Part shown: one piece after another, positions 10,438-19,954 of the stretch
Layout: every line of letters starts with the position of its first letter
Position numbering within the stretch: the stretch's first letter is position 1
From: Vibrio sp. UCD-FRSSP16_30
GTDB lineage: Bacteria; Pseudomonadota; Gammaproteobacteria; Enterobacterales; Vibrionaceae
Direction: 5' to 3'
Assembly: GCF_001676025.1 (NCBI RefSeq)
Contig: NZ_LZFW01000006.1
Coordinates: 58,030-110,056, forward strand
Length of the DNA: 52,027 nucleotides
Notes under the pieces: generated by a model
What the model was told of the DNA's origin: nothing
Database searches by the model: none
What the model saw: only the letters and a program-made list of their open reading frames with translations
Made by a program: the position numbers and the translations under genes

Positions 10438-11445
10438 ATGAAGCGCGATTTAGCGATAGCATTTTCTCGTGTAACAGAAGGCGCAGCTCTAGCTGGCTAT
10501 AAATGGCTTGGGCGCGGAGACAAGAATGCGGCCGATGGTGCGGCTGTTGAAGTCATGCGAACCTTACTGAATAAAACAGAAATTAGCGGTGAGATTGTTA
10601 TTGGTGAAGGCGAGATTGATGACGCGCCTATGCTATATATCGGCGAACATGTTGGTATTGGCGGTGATGCTGTAGATATCGCAGTCGACCCTATCGAGGG
10701 CACTCGCATGACAGCTATGGGGCAGTCAAATGCATTGGCTGTATTAGCCGCGGGTGAAAAAGGCAGCTTCCTGAAAGCTCCTGATATGTACATGGAAAAA
10801 CTAGTTGTCGGCCCTGGCGCTAAAGGGGTTATTGATTTAACTAAGCCTCTTACTGAAAACTTAGTCAATGTTGCTAAGGCTTTAGGTAAAGAGCTGCATG
10901 AGCTAACGGTTATTACACTAGCTAAACCACGCCACGATCAAGTTATTACCGACATGCAAGCTATGGGTGTTCGCGTTTTTGCTGTGCCAGATGGTGATGT
11001 TGCAGCGTCTATCTTAACTTGTATGCCAGACAGTGAAGTCGACATGATGTACTGCATTGGCGGTGCACCAGAAGGCGTTGTTTCTGCCGCTGTTATTCGC
11101 GCACTTGATGGTGATATGCAAGCTCGTCTTCTACCTCGTAATGAAGTGAAAGGCGATACTGAAGAAAACCGCATCCACGGCAATGAAGAGCTAAAACGCT
11201 GTGCTGAGATGGGCGTAGAAGCTAATGTACTGCTCACCATGTCTGACATGGCTCGCAGTGATAATGTTGTATTTGCTGCTACCGGTATTACAAAAGGTGA
11301 CTTACTAGAAGGTATTACTCGCCAAGGCAATATCGCGACAACTGAAACACTGTTGGTTCGTGGTCGTTGCCGTACTATCCGTCGCATCAAGTCGATTCAT
11401 TATCTTGAGCGCAAGGATGACGAAATTAAAGAGCATATCCTTTAA
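10438..11445 (+). CDS. glpX: Class II fructose-1,6-bisphosphatase GlpX
   Basis: Hydrolyses fructose-1,6-bisphosphate in gluconeogenesis; Mn2+-dependent. The 335-residue protein has the class II signatures GEGEIDDAPML (56-66) and DPIEGT (84-89), the metal and phosphate site of the inositol-phosphatase fold, plus GGAPEGV later. Unlike E. coli, where glpX follows glpFK, it stands alone here with its own promoter and terminator, which suggests a general gluconeogenic role instead of a glycerol role. Confidence 0.97.
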   Translation: MKRDLAIAFSRVTEGAALAGYKWLGRGDKNAADGAAVEVMRTLLNKTEISGEIVIGEGEIDDAPMLYIGEHVGIGGDAVDIAVDPIEGTRMTAMGQSNALAVLAAGEKGSFLKAPDMYMEKLVVGPGAKGVIDLTKPLTENLVNVAKALGKELHELTVITLAKPRHDQVITDMQAMGVRVFAVPDGDVAASILTCMPDSEVDMMYCIGGAPEGVVSAAVIRALDGDMQARLLPRNEVKGDTEENRIHGNEELKRCAEMGVEANVLLTMSDMARSDNVVFAATGITKGDLLEGITRQGNIATTETLLVRGRCRTIRRIKSIHYLERKDDEIKEHIL

Positions 11446-11458
11446 TTCAAGCATTAAA

Positions 11459-11489
11459 GAACGCAGCCATGGCTGCGTTCTTTTTAGTT
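11459..11489 (+). terminator. Terminator of glpX
   Basis: A perfect 22-base palindrome centred on CCATGG (11459-11480) is followed by TTTTTAGTTTTT. It lies 13 bases after the glpX stop and extends into the end of the convergent DUF805 gene. Confidence 0.85.
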
Positions 11490-11906
11490 TTTGAAAGGCT
11501 CACCGTAATCATTTTTAGTATCACTGCCTTTTAAGAAGCCACACTCTACTAATATCCACAGTCCACAAACTAAAGCTATCAACGATAAAACTCGTGACAT
11601 CCCTTCCCCAGTTTCGGCCTGCGCAGAAAAAGGCACTAACAATCGTCCGATAATAAGCGGGATATTAAGAAGCAATAGTCGGTTTGACTTATTGCGATCA
11701 TGCCAGCGTTTAGCTGTTACCGCTAAATCTGGGTATAGCAATAGCAGAGACATCACCGGTATAGCGTATAAAGCTGCGGTTGATGATATTTGTGCGAGCG
11801 CTGAACCTACCATCGACAAAAAAAGATAGTAGCTAATATTCCAAATCCAGAACTGCTTGCGGCCAATACGACCGTTAAATGAAAGTAATAAAAACCTAAA
11901 GTCCAT
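11484..11906 (-). CDS. DUF805 inner-membrane protein
   Basis: A 140-residue membrane protein of the DUF805 (YhaH-like) family, recognised from the N-terminal LSFNGRIGRKQFWIWNISYY motif and about three to four membrane segments (residues 20-40, 45-62, 80-95 and 105-122). A basic KRWHDRNKSNR loop follows the second segment, as in the family. Function is unknown. It begins 8 bases after the tautomerase-like gene, so the two are probably one transcript. Confidence 0.85.
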   Translation of the reverse strand: MDFRFLLLSFNGRIGRKQFWIWNISYYLFLSMVGSALAQISSTAALYAIPVMSLLLLYPDLAVTAKRWHDRNKSNRLLLLNIPLIIGRLLVPFSAQAETGEGMSRVLSLIALVCGLWILVECGFLKGSDTKNDYGEPFKN

Positions 11907-11914
11907 GCTAGTAC

Positions 11915-12265
11915 CTAAATATTGGTTTGCTTATAAAAACACTCTGCGTCCATCTCTCTAATATTAACGGTTAAGCTTCCAACCCAACTGGCTTGCTCTG
12001 TCAGTAATTGAAAAATACCGTGAGATAATAGTTTCTTCTGTTCTGTCGTTCTGCCACCAAGCAGCTCAACCGTGACATGAATAAAATCATGTTGGTCTTC
12101 ACTATCTCCAATTAGCCATGAATGGCAACGTAAGGGTCTGGATTTTATAGAGTTAATTTCAAATAAATCACTTTCGATCATTACTTGATGCATATCTTGC
12201 AATAGAGAGTGGGTATTTAATCTGCCCTCTAAAGCATCTGTGTATTCCATTACTAAACTCGGCAT
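11915..12265 (-). CDS. 5-carboxymethyl-2-hydroxymuconate isomerase-like tautomerase
   Basis: Member of the CHMI branch of the tautomerase superfamily, in which the N-terminal proline after Met is the catalytic base. I place the start at MPSLVMEYTDALEG (116 residues), because a perfect AAGGAGG lies 8 bases upstream and it leaves Pro at position 2; an ATG 28 codons upstream would bury the proline. The rest matches the family (HDFIHVTVELLGGRTTEQKK, then AECFYK). CHMI normally acts in 4-hydroxyphenylacetate breakdown, but no such genes are nearby, so its substrate here is open. Confidence 0.85.
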   Translation of the reverse strand: MPSLVMEYTDALEGRLNTHSLLQDMHQVMIESDLFEINSIKSRPLRCHSWLIGDSEDQHDFIHVTVELLGGRTTEQKKLLSHGIFQLLTEQASWVGSLTVNIREMDAECFYKQTNI

Positions 12266-12474
12266 TGTGAAGCCTCCTTGCATCATAGACCATACACTAA
12301 CTGCATATTCATTCGCTAAGTTAAGCTTCGTTTTTGCCAATGAGATCACCCACGATTCATAGATTAAATTTTCGTGTGTAAGATTTGATTGCTTTCATGA
12401 TCTCATAACTTTTATCTGTTATATTCTTTACATCTACAACGTATATTTTTTACTATTTTAGAAGGGAGTATTTT

Positions 12475-13245
12475 ATGCGTCATCCTGTAGTTATGGGGAA
12501 CTGGAAATTAAACGGCACTAAAGAAATGGTTGTCGACTTGCTAACTGGCTTAAATACTGAGCTAGAAGGTGTAACAGGTGTTGATGTGGCAGTTGCTCCA
12601 CCAGCACTGTTTATTGACTTAACTGAGCGCACTCTTACCGATGCAGGTAGTGCTATCATTTTAGGTGCACAAAACACTGACGTGAATAATCAAGGTGCTT
12701 TTACTGGTGATCTATCACCAGCAATGTTGAAAGAGTTTGGGGCAACTCATATCATCATTGGTCACTCTGAGCGTCGTGAATACCATGAAGAATCAGATGA
12801 GTTTGTAGCTAAGAAATTCGCATTCCTAAAAGAAAACGGCTTAACTCCTGTTCTATGTATCGGTGAGTCTGACGCACAAAACGAAGCTGGCGAAACAGAA
12901 GCAGTATGTGCTCGTCAAATTGACGCAGTAATTAACCTATTAGGTGCTGAAGCACTTAATGGCGCAATCATCGCTTACGAACCAATCTGGGCTATCGGTA
13001 CCGGTAAAGCGGCTACTGCTGATGATGCACAGCGCATCCACGCTTCTATTCGTGCTCACATCGCTGAGAAAAACGAAGAAGTGGCTAAAAATATTGTTAT
13101 TCAATACGGCGGCTCAGTTAAACCAGAAAATGCAGCAGCATACTTTGCTCAACCAGACATCGATGGTGCTCTAGTGGGCGGCGCGGCTCTTGATGCGAAA
13201 AGCTTTGCAGCTATCGCAAAAGCAGCAGCTGAAGCAAAAGCTTAA
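12475..13245 (+). CDS. tpiA: Triosephosphate isomerase
   Basis: Interconverts dihydroxyacetone phosphate and glyceraldehyde-3-phosphate. The 256-residue TIM barrel has all catalytic residues: Lys11 in GNWKLNG, His97 in [10 protein letters not shown] and Glu169 in [11 protein letters not shown], plus the phosphate-binding [11 protein letters not shown] and GALVGGAAL loops. The start follows AAGGGAGTATTTT. It has its own terminator; pfkA converges on it from the other side. Confidence 0.99.
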   Translation: MRHPVVMGNWKLNGTKEMVVDLLTGLNTELEGVTGVDVAVAPPALFIDLTERTLTDAGSAIILGAQNTDVNNQGAFTGDLSPAMLKEFGATHIIIGHSERREYHEESDEFVAKKFAFLKENGLTPVLCIGESDAQNEAGETEAVCARQIDAVINLLGAEALNGAIIAYEPIWAIGTGKAATADDAQRIHASIRAHIAEKNEEVAKNIVIQYGGSVKPENAAAYFAQPDIDGALVGGAALDAKSFAAIAKAAAEAKA

Positions 13246-13272
13246 TCACAATTAAGTTGTGACAAGTTAATC

Positions 13273-13299
13273 AAAGGTCAGCCTAAGCTGACCTTTTTT
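13273..13299 (+). terminator. Terminator of tpiA
   Basis: AAAGGTCAGC / GCTGACCTTT, a perfect 10-bp stem with a 4-base loop, followed by a T-run. Confidence 0.9.
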
Positions 13300-13309
13300 A
13301 TGTCGGTAT

Positions 13310-13347
13310 AAAAACAAAAACCGCTACACATAGGCAGCGGTTTTCTT
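13310..13347 (-). terminator. Terminator of pfkA
   Basis: On the minus strand AAAACCGCTGCC pairs with TGTAGCGGTTTT around a short loop and is followed by a T-rich stretch. It lies 30-70 bases beyond the pfkA stop. Confidence 0.75.
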
Positions 13348-13377
13348 TATATAATTAACAGTATTTAGAATTGTTAA

Positions 13378-14340
13378 TTAGAACAGCTCATCTGCAACGG
13401 TATAGAGGTCGCTACGAACAGGACGACGCATATTTTCAATTGCATCGATAATATCGTGGTGAACTAGCTCTTCTTTTTGAATACCAACACAGCGTCCGCC
13501 ATGTCCTTCCAATAGAAGATGAACCGCATAGTTACCCATTCTAGAGGCTAATACACGGTCAAAAGCAGTTGGTCGGCCACCACGTTGAATGTGCCCAAGA
13601 ACCGTGGCGCGAGTTTCACGACCTGTTGCTGCTTCAATATCTTTCGCAAGATCGTTGGCATCAAACATAAGTTCGGTTAAAGCCACAATTGCGTGCTTTT
13701 TACCTTTAGCAATGCCTTCTTCTATGCTCTGAATCAGCTCTTCTTTACTCCACTGACGCTCAGGAGTAATGATGTATTCACAGCCACCCGCAATCGCTGA
13801 CATTAAGGTTAAATCACCACAGTGACGACCCATAATTTCAACAATCGAGATACGCTGATGCGAAGACGATGTATCACGTAGACGGTCAATCGCATCAATA
13901 ACAGTGTTAAGAGCTGTTAAATAGCCGATAGTGTAGTCTGTACCCGCAATATCATTATCAATCGTGCCCGGTAGGCCGATACAAGGATAGCCCATTTCAG
14001 TAAGTTTCTTCGCACCCATGTACGAACCATCACCACCGACAACGACTAGTGCTTCAATACCATGCTCTTTAAGGTTTTCAATCGCTTTAGCACGTACAGC
14101 TTCATCTCTAAACTCAGGAAAACGTGCTGAACCTAAAAATGTACCGCCTTTGTTGATCACATCAGAGACACTTGAACGATCCAGTTTTTCGATGCGGTTT
14201 TCATACAAACCTTGGTAGCCATCATAAATACCAAAAACTTCAATCCCTTTTGATAATGCGGTGCGTACAACCCCTCGTACAGCAGCGTTCATTCCGGGTG
14301 CGTCACCACCACTTGTTAGTACACCAATTTTTTTAACCAT
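13378..14340 (-). CDS. pfkA: ATP-dependent 6-phosphofructokinase
   Basis: Phosphorylates fructose-6-phosphate, the committed glycolytic step; allosteric tetramer. With the start at [16 protein letters not shown] the protein is 320 residues, the same as E. coli PfkA, and GAGG lies at the right distance upstream; a start four codons earlier is less likely. Visible sites are GGDAPG (11-16), [10 protein letters not shown] (101-110) for ATP/Mg, PGTIDND (124-130) with the catalytic Asp128, and MGRHCG. It ends near the tpiA terminator. Confidence 0.98.
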   Translation of the reverse strand: MVKKIGVLTSGGDAPGMNAAVRGVVRTALSKGIEVFGIYDGYQGLYENRIEKLDRSSVSDVINKGGTFLGSARFPEFRDEAVRAKAIENLKEHGIEALVVVGGDGSYMGAKKLTEMGYPCIGLPGTIDNDIAGTDYTIGYLTALNTVIDAIDRLRDTSSSHQRISIVEIMGRHCGDLTLMSAIAGGCEYIITPERQWSKEELIQSIEEGIAKGKKHAIVALTELMFDANDLAKDIEAATGRETRATVLGHIQRGGRPTAFDRVLASRMGNYAVHLLLEGHGGRCVGIQKEELVHHDIIDAIENMRRPVRSDLYTVADELF

Positions 14341-14418
14341 GTTGCCCCTCAACTATTGGGATAGATCTAATTTATAATTTAAATTTGCCTTGTCATCGGC
14401 AGAAATACTGGCCACTCA

Positions 14419-14444
14419 GCTAAAGCTCCCTTCCTAGCTTTAGC
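14419..14444 (-). repeat. Inverted repeat in the pfkA leader
   Basis: GCTAAAGCT (14419-14427) and AGCTTTAGC (14436-14444) form a perfect 9-bp stem with an 8-base loop, about 80-100 bases upstream of pfkA. It could be a leader hairpin or an operator; nothing decides between them. Confidence 0.4.
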
Positions 14445-14605
14445 AAGTAACACTAAATATTTTTCTTGATAAGAGTATTACAGTTTCCTTTATAGTTAAG
14501 ATTGATTCAAATCAGAATCTGAAAACTTAGCTACCATCGAATAAAGACAGATGATCTGGCTAAATTTCACTCTATACTTGGTGTTTAACACTACCACCAA
14601 ATGAG

Positions 14606-15493
14606 TTAACTATTATATTTGCTAATTACAGACATCGGATCTTGGTGTATCAGTACATCACACCCTTGAAAACGTTCCTGTAATTTACTTTCAACCTTAT
14701 CAGCGATTATATGAGCTTCCATTAAAGGAAGAAGATCATCAAGTTCTAGATGTAACTGAATAAAACGAGTCGGCCCTGACATGCGTGTTCTCAAGTCATG
14801 AATGCCGTGCACTTCATCCACCGAAGTCGCAATCTCTTCTATCTCTACTAATTCAGAATCAGGAAGTTGTCGGTCAAGTAGCACTTGCACCGCTTCTGAG
14901 ATCATTTTATAAGCGCTGAACAGAATAAACACACCGATACCGATAGCAAATACAGCATCAGCCTGCCCCATACCAAACATACTCAATACTAATGCCAATA
15001 AGATGGCAGCATTCATATAAAGGTCAGTTTGATAGTGCAGTGAATCGGCTGCTATCGCTTGGCTGCCTGTTTTTCTTACCACGTGCTTTTGGAAAGTTAC
15101 CAAGGCAAATGTCACAGCCATGGCAAATAAACTAACGTAAATACCAAGCTCTGGCTGATTAAGTTCATGGGGACGGAAGAAACGATCAAAGCCATTTAGA
15201 ATCAAAAAGAACGCCGACCCTGAAATAAACATGGATTGTGCCAGTGCGGCTAAAGATTCCGCCTTACCATGGCCAAAAGTATGCTCATCATCAGCAGGCT
15301 GCAGGGCGTATTTCAATACCACTAGGTTAATGGTTGATGCCGCAATATCTAGCAGTGAATCCACGACCGAGGCCAGTAAACTTACCGAACCTGTAATCCA
15401 CCAAATAGCAATCTTCACGATTAGCAATAAAGTTGCAACCAATGTGGCTGACCACGCAGCAATGGTGACTAATTTTTTATACTCTGGGCTCAT
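14606..15493 (-). CDS. fieF: CDF-family divalent metal exporter FieF
   Basis: Cation diffusion facilitator exporting Zn2+/Fe2+ in exchange for protons. Six membrane segments are followed by a cytoplasmic ferredoxin-like domain. The intramembrane metal site uses two Asp pairs, visible in [11 protein letters not shown] and [30 protein letters not shown] and [19 protein letters not shown] are near-identical to E. coli FieF. The longest frame starts with GTG at 15529; I prefer the ATG of MSPEYKKLV (295 residues), which aligns with the E. coli start. A weak ribosome site leaves this open. Confidence 0.93.
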   Translation of the reverse strand: MSPEYKKLVTIAAWSATLVATLLLIVKIAIWWITGSVSLLASVVDSLLDIAASTINLVVLKYALQPADDEHTFGHGKAESLAALAQSMFISGSAFFLILNGFDRFFRPHELNQPELGIYVSLFAMAVTFALVTFQKHVVRKTGSQAIAADSLHYQTDLYMNAAILLALVLSMFGMGQADAVFAIGIGVFILFSAYKMISEAVQVLLDRQLPDSELVEIEEIATSVDEVHGIHDLRTRMSGPTRFIQLHLELDDLLPLMEAHIIADKVESKLQERFQGCDVLIHQDPMSVISKYNS

Positions 15494-15583
15494 AATTTTT
15501 GACGAAATAAATTTGTACAAAGTATACACCGAAACATAACAGGGATGTAATACTCGGCAAAAGACAAGATCAAGGAAAGTGAC

Positions 15584-15715
15584 ATGAAGAAGTGGCTGAA
15601 AAATCTACTCAATCGATACGATGCTTGGTGCATCGAGTTGGGGTTAACGCCTGAGCATAAGCGTAGTTGCGTTGCTTATCGCTCCGAGCCTAACGACAAA
15701 AAGCGCAACCCTTGA
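15584..15715 (+). CDS. Small DUF5363-like protein
   Basis: A 43-residue open frame with ATG preceded by AAGGAAAGTGAC, a good ribosome site. It reads [20 protein letters not shown], then a hydrophilic, basic tail with a second cysteine, and ends NDKKRNP. It resembles short Vibrio proteins I recall as DUF5363; function unknown. It starts 55-90 bases upstream of and divergent to fieF, and its stop codon sits in the loop of a terminator hairpin. It is real on ribosome site, size and hairpin placement, but the family name is from memory. Confidence 0.65.
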   Translation: MKKWLKNLLNRYDAWCIELGLTPEHKRSCVAYRSEPNDKKRNP

Positions 15716-15735
15716 GGGTTACGCTTGATATTTTT
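15701..15735 (+). terminator. Terminator overlapping the end of the small DUF5363-like gene
   Basis: AAGCGCAACCC (15701-15711) and GGGTTACGCTT (15716-15726) form an 11-bp stem with one mismatch and the stop codon in the loop, followed by GATATTTTTC. Confidence 0.65.
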
Positions 15736-15773
15736 CACTAATTTAAATGCAGTAATGCCACTTTAATAAAAAA

Positions 15774-16307
15774 TTACTGGCTGTCTTGTTTAGACATTTT
15801 CTTTTCCATCTTTTTGTCCATTTTGTTCTGCATTTTTTGTTCGCACTTAGCGGTTCGTTCCGCACCTTTATCTACAAGTTGCTGTTTTTGAGCATCCGTT
15901 AATACACTCATCATACGCTGTGTGGTACGCATTTTTTCAACATGCATTTGCGTGCGTTCTGCCACCATAGAAGCGGCTAGTTCATTGGCTTTTGCTTCAT
16001 CAAAGTTAGGTGCAAGAACCAATTGCTGTTCTTGGGCTTTCATCTCTTTCTTCATTTCGCGGTTAGCATCACGCTTGCCTTTTTTAGACGCTTTCACTTC
16101 ATCGCGAATTGTTTTTAATTCTGTTTTTTGTGCATCAGTAAGGTCTAAACCACGAAATGCACTTTTACCGTCCAAGTTCATTTCACAAGTTGGTCCGCCT
16201 TTATGGCCTCTGTCGCCACCTTTCTTGCCATTAGCAAGTACCGATGCACTACCTAAAGTCAATGGAACCATCATTGCTACTGCTAACCATTTTTTATTCA
16301 TTGTCAT
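15774..16307 (-). CDS. cpxP: CpxP/Spy-family periplasmic stress protein
   Basis: Periplasmic adaptor that binds CpxA and dampens the envelope-stress response. Residues 1-25 form a signal peptide ending SVLANGKK. Two LTDAQK motifs, the LTxxQ signature of the Spy/CpxP family, lie at about 55 and 136, with a helical, highly charged body. The 177-residue protein ends in a Lys/Met-rich tail. It is divergent from cpxRA and a CpxR box lies between, supporting CpxP over free-standing Spy. GAGGT lies about 8 bases before the first ATG. Confidence 0.9.
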   Translation of the reverse strand: MTMNKKWLAVAMMVPLTLGSASVLANGKKGGDRGHKGGPTCEMNLDGKSAFRGLDLTDAQKTELKTIRDEVKASKKGKRDANREMKKEMKAQEQQLVLAPNFDEAKANELAASMVAERTQMHVEKMRTTQRMMSVLTDAQKQQLVDKGAERTAKCEQKMQNKMDKKMEKKMSKQDSQ

Positions 16308-16377
16308 GATACATACCTCGATAATTTAGACATTGCCTACTGTTTTCAGCAGATGCATTTAGAATAATAGCTAGGTT

Positions 16378-16413
16378 GTAAAGTGCGGTATGTAAAATGT
16401 AAAGATAAGTAAA
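16378..16413. promoter_or_regulatory. CpxR-binding boxes in the cpxP / cpxRA divergent promoter
   Basis: GTAAA-GATAA-GTAAA at 16399-16413 is an exact match to the CpxR consensus GTAAA-N5-GTAAA. Two further GTAAA half-sites lie at 16378-16382 and 16392-16396. All are about 70-105 bases from the cpxP and cpxR starts, so both transcripts can be under Cpx autoregulation. Confidence 0.85.
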
Positions 16414-16485
16414 GCCATTCCACGCTTTATACAATCCTCGTACAATCTAATTATCAAAGATAGCAGTAAAAGTGAGAGTTAATTG

Positions 16486-17175
16486 ATGCCACATATATTA
16501 TTGGTCGACGACGATACAGAACTAACCGCCCTATTAGAGGATATATTGACCTATGAGGGTTTTACTATTTCTATCGCGAACAATGGCATCGAAGGACTGA
16601 GTGCGGTCAGCGAAAGTATTGACCTAATTTTACTCGATATAATGATGCCAAAAATGAATGGCATGGAGATGCTGAAACTGCTCCGAGAAAACTGGCAAAC
16701 ACCGGTGCTCTTTCTTACTGCAAAAGGTGAAGAAATTGATCGAGTGATTGGATTAGAATTAGGGGCCGATGACTTTTTACCAAAGCCATTTAGTGACCGA
16801 GAACTACTGGCAAGAATTCGAGCTATATTACGCCGCACCCAACATGCCCCAGTATCCTCACAGCCAGAGAATAGCAGCACTACTGATATCAGCATCAATC
16901 CCAGCGCTCAAGAAGCTTATTGCCAAGATACTTTACTCGATTTAACCAGCACCGAATTTGCCCTTTTAGAATACTTCCTAAACCATCCAGGAACGATATT
17001 AACTAAAGAAAGCATTAGCCAAACTGTGCTTGGTAAACGCTTAGCCGCATTTGATAGAGCAGTCGATATGCACGTATCAAATCTACGCAAGAAATTACCA
17101 GAAAGAGAAGATGAGAAACCTCGCATTAAAACCCTGCGAGGCAAAGGTTACTTATTTGTCGAGACAAGCAAATGA
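16486..17175 (+). CDS. cpxR: Response regulator CpxR
   Basis: OmpR-type regulator of the envelope-stress response. The receiver domain (1-115) has Asp9-Asp10, phosphoacceptor Asp51 in LLDIMMP and the conserved Lys in FLPKPF. A winged-helix domain fills about 135-225 (LTSTEFALLEYFLNHPG, then VDMHVSNLRKKL). I use the ATG at 16486, since the codon before it is a TTG; GAGAG lies just upstream. The stop overlaps the cpxA start by four bases (ATGA). Confidence 0.96.
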   Translation: MPHILLVDDDTELTALLEDILTYEGFTISIANNGIEGLSAVSESIDLILLDIMMPKMNGMEMLKLLRENWQTPVLFLTAKGEEIDRVIGLELGADDFLPKPFSDRELLARIRAILRRTQHAPVSSQPENSSTTDISINPSAQEAYCQDTLLDLTSTEFALLEYFLNHPGTILTKESISQTVLGKRLAAFDRAVDMHVSNLRKKLPEREDEKPRIKTLRGKGYLFVETSK

Positions 17176-18542
17176 ACATCTTCAAATTCAATAGCCTTTA
17201 TGGGCGTATTTTTGCCATTTTCTGGCTGACGATTCTCATCGTGCTACTGACAATGATCGGCTTTCAAAAACTCGATCCACGAGAACCACATGCTATTAAT
17301 CAAGATTCACTCAATAAGATAAGCCATTTAGTACATCGTGTTGAAAATGATCTCAATGCCGACCCTGACCCCATCAATGCATTAAAATCTCTAGAAAAAC
17401 GTCGATTTAGCGGCAAGAAATTTCGCCTTTACTTGGCTGATAGTGAAGGAAATTTAATTAGTAAAGAACATGGAATGCGACGCCAAGCGCTGCAATCTAT
17501 GGCCGCGCAGTACAATGATGCCTTGCAACCTAGCCAAAAACTCTTTGATCGCTATATGGTGGCAGGACCATTTCCTATCTTAATCAATGAGGTTAACTAT
17601 CGAGGCTATATAGGATTTATCGTCAAACGACCACCGCCATTACTATTATCTCTGTTAGACGCCCCGTTTAAATTAATGTTGTTTATCATGCTTATCAGTA
17701 CACCATTACTGTTACTTTCTGCTTGGCGTTTAAGCCTACCAGCAAGACGACTTGAGCATGCGGCAAAACGTGTGACACAAGGTGTTTTTGAAGTCGACCC
17801 TAGCCTTGAACAAGGCACTAGTGAATTTAAACAAACAGGGGCAAGCTTTAACCAAATGGTGTTATCCGTTAATCAGATGGTCTCTGGGCAACAAAAGCTT
17901 CTATCCGATATCTCCCATGAACTTCGCTCTCCTCTTACTCGCTTAAGAATGGCCAACGCACTCGCCACCAGAAAACAAGGCGCTTCCAAAGAGCTAGAGC
18001 GCATTGAAACTGAGTCTGAAAGATTAGAGCAAATGATTAAAGACCTTTTAAATTTGTCTCGAATGCAAATCGACAGTCATCATAATCGGGTGCAAGTTAA
18101 TGCACCTTTATTGTGGAATGAGATTTTATTAGATGCGAAATTTGAAGCAGAGCAAAATCAAATCAGCTTAAACTACCAAGCCATTCCTAATGTTTCATTA
18201 TTCGGTAGCCAGAAGTTACTGGTCAGTGCTTTTGAAAATATCGTGCGCAATGCCATTCGCTATGGACAATCCAAAATCGAAGTATCATTTTCTGTCGCAG
18301 AAGGTCAATTAACCTTTGTGGTTGAAGACGATGGACAAGGTGTACCAGAAGATGAACTGAACAATATTTTCCGTCCCTTCTATCGCGTATCAACCGCAAG
18401 AGATCGAGAAAGTGGTGGTACGGGTTTAGGCTTGGCGATTACGGAAAATGCCGTTCTTCAGCATAACGGGACGATTAAAGCGGCATCAAGCCCTTCCCTT
18501 GGAGGCTTACAAATGACGGTACAGCTTCCTATCTCGGAATAA
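17172..18542 (+). CDS. cpxA: Sensor histidine kinase CpxA
   Basis: Inner-membrane sensor of misfolded envelope proteins that phosphorylates CpxR. Membrane segments at about 10-30 and 163-185 flank a periplasmic sensor domain. HAMP follows (about 185-240), then the dimerisation H-box SDISHELRSPLTRLRMA with His249, and the ATPase domain with the N box (ENIVRNAIRYG), DDGQGVP and GGTGLGLAI. Length 456 is standard. Translationally coupled to cpxR by a four-base overlap. Confidence 0.96.
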   Translation: MNIFKFNSLYGRIFAIFWLTILIVLLTMIGFQKLDPREPHAINQDSLNKISHLVHRVENDLNADPDPINALKSLEKRRFSGKKFRLYLADSEGNLISKEHGMRRQALQSMAAQYNDALQPSQKLFDRYMVAGPFPILINEVNYRGYIGFIVKRPPPLLLSLLDAPFKLMLFIMLISTPLLLLSAWRLSLPARRLEHAAKRVTQGVFEVDPSLEQGTSEFKQTGASFNQMVLSVNQMVSGQQKLLSDISHELRSPLTRLRMANALATRKQGASKELERIETESERLEQMIKDLLNLSRMQIDSHHNRVQVNAPLLWNEILLDAKFEAEQNQISLNYQAIPNVSLFGSQKLLVSAFENIVRNAIRYGQSKIEVSFSVAEGQLTFVVEDDGQGVPEDELNNIFRPFYRVSTARDRESGGTGLGLAITENAVLQHNGTIKAASSPSLGGLQMTVQLPISE

Positions 18543-18626
18543 ATTAAGCCAATATGGTCGGCAGTACATTCCAAATGTGTTTGGGTATATACTGCCTCCA
18601 TTCAACTTACAGATAGTGATTGCTTA

Positions 18627-19103
18627 ATGTTTGACATCGCCTTATACGAACCAGAAATCGCGCCTAATACAGGCAACATCATTCGACTTTGCGCAAATTG
18701 CGGCGCTAACTTACATCTTATTGAGCCGTTAGGGTTTGATTTAGACGAAAAGAAAGTAAGACGTGCAGGCCTAGATTATCATGATCTTGCTCGTGTAAAA
18801 CTGCATAAAAACTATCAAGCTTTCATCGACTTTTTAAATGAGCGAGATGGTGAGTATCGTATCTTTGCTTGTACAACGAAAACCACTGGGCATCATGTCG
18901 ACGCTCAATATCAGCAAGGTGATGTATTACTTTTTGGGCCAGAAACACGAGGCTTACCTGCAGACTTAATCGAAGCTTTACCTATGCAGCAAAGAGTTCG
19001 TATTCCTATGGTTGCAGATAGTCGCTCACTTAATCTATCTAATGCAGTGGCTATTATTGTATTTGAAGCGTGGCGTCAGATGGGATTTGAAGGCGCTGTA
19101 TAA
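18627..19103 (+). CDS. trmL: tRNA (cytidine/uridine-34-2'-O)-methyltransferase TrmL
   Basis: SPOUT-class enzyme that 2'-O-methylates the wobble base of tRNA-Leu isoacceptors. The 158-residue protein has the trefoil-knot motifs [16 protein letters not shown] (11-26), GPETRGLP and [18 protein letters not shown]. In E. coli trmL follows cysE; here it follows cpxA instead. Confidence 0.95.
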   Translation: MFDIALYEPEIAPNTGNIIRLCANCGANLHLIEPLGFDLDEKKVRRAGLDYHDLARVKLHKNYQAFIDFLNERDGEYRIFACTTKTTGHHVDAQYQQGDVLLFGPETRGLPADLIEALPMQQRVRIPMVADSRSLNLSNAVAIIVFEAWRQMGFEGAV

Positions 19104-19152
19104 AACAGCCCCTTCTTCTTTTATATATTCTAGATTCTAATTTATATAGAAG

Positions 19153-19641
19153 CTAATTCAGACGGTCTTTATCTTGACCGTCTTTTTCCTCAAATTCACC
19201 TTCAAACACATTGCCATCATCTTTGCTTTTCTCTGCAAATGGGTTTTGCTGAAAGTTAGCATTTTGAAAACCAGAGTTCATACCATTCATTTTTACTTTC
19301 TTCATCAACTGCTGAGCAATGATTGCTCTAGGTTTTGGTAATAGCACCAACATACCTAAACAGTCAGTCATAAAGCCAGGGGTAAGCAGAAGTACACCTG
19401 CAATGGCTAACATCACTCCTTCAATAATTTGTTGAGCGGGCATTTCTCCTTGTTGAAGGCGAGACTGCACCGACAGCAGAGTCGCAAGACCTTGACTACG
19501 AACCAAGGATGCACCGATAAACGCGGTCAAGATGCACAAAAATATCGTCGGCCAAACACCCAGAAATCCACCTACATGAATAAATAGACTAATCTCGACT
19601 ATTGGCACCAATATAAATAACAACAATAAAATAAGAAACAC
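19153..19641 (-). CDS. fxsA: FxsA-family inner-membrane protein
   Basis: Membrane protein of the FxsA family, named for suppressing F-exclusion of phage T7 when overproduced; normal role unknown. The 162-residue protein has three to four hydrophobic segments (about 1-20, 27-45 and 75-100) and the family stretch LTAFIGASLVRSQG. A hydrophilic acidic tail follows. The start is GTG, preceded by GAGGAGGATAT. In E. coli fxsA also neighbours aspA; here the two are divergent. Confidence 0.92.
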   Translation of the reverse strand: MFLILLLLFILVPIVEISLFIHVGGFLGVWPTIFLCILTAFIGASLVRSQGLATLLSVQSRLQQGEMPAQQIIEGVMLAIAGVLLLTPGFMTDCLGMLVLLPKPRAIIAQQLMKKVKMNGMNSGFQNANFQQNPFAEKSKDDGNVFEGEFEEKDGQDKDRLN

Positions 19642-19954
19642 ATATCCTCCTCAGAATCAGACGCTCAGTTTAAGCTCAAAAAGGGTACAAGCTCAATTAA
19701 TATCTGGCGGATATTGAGCAAGCAGATGTAATTACACCTTGTTAATGAAAGAGTCAGAGATCCATCAACAAAATGAGCTATTTTTACATGACAAAAGTGA
19801 TCTATTCATGAGTTTTTCTGGACGATTTTAGTATGATGAAACTTCATAAAATCTAGTCTGATTTTAAAAAAGTAGCTGAATGGACGCACGAACAGCATTG
19901 GTCTCACTCACAAGCACCAGCTGTCAATATAATCCCAAAATAAAGGTCCATACG
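19642..19954. other. Divergent intergenic region fxsA / aspA
   Basis: About 310 bases with no supported gene. The only binding-site hint is a CRP-like left half (AAAAGTGATCTA near 19793) without a good right half. In E. coli aspA is CRP- and FNR-controlled, but I cannot show either site here. Confidence 0.4.

Noticed and set aside
19785..19815. CRP or FNR site upstream of aspA
   Set aside because: Only a left half-site is present; the right half does not match either consensus.
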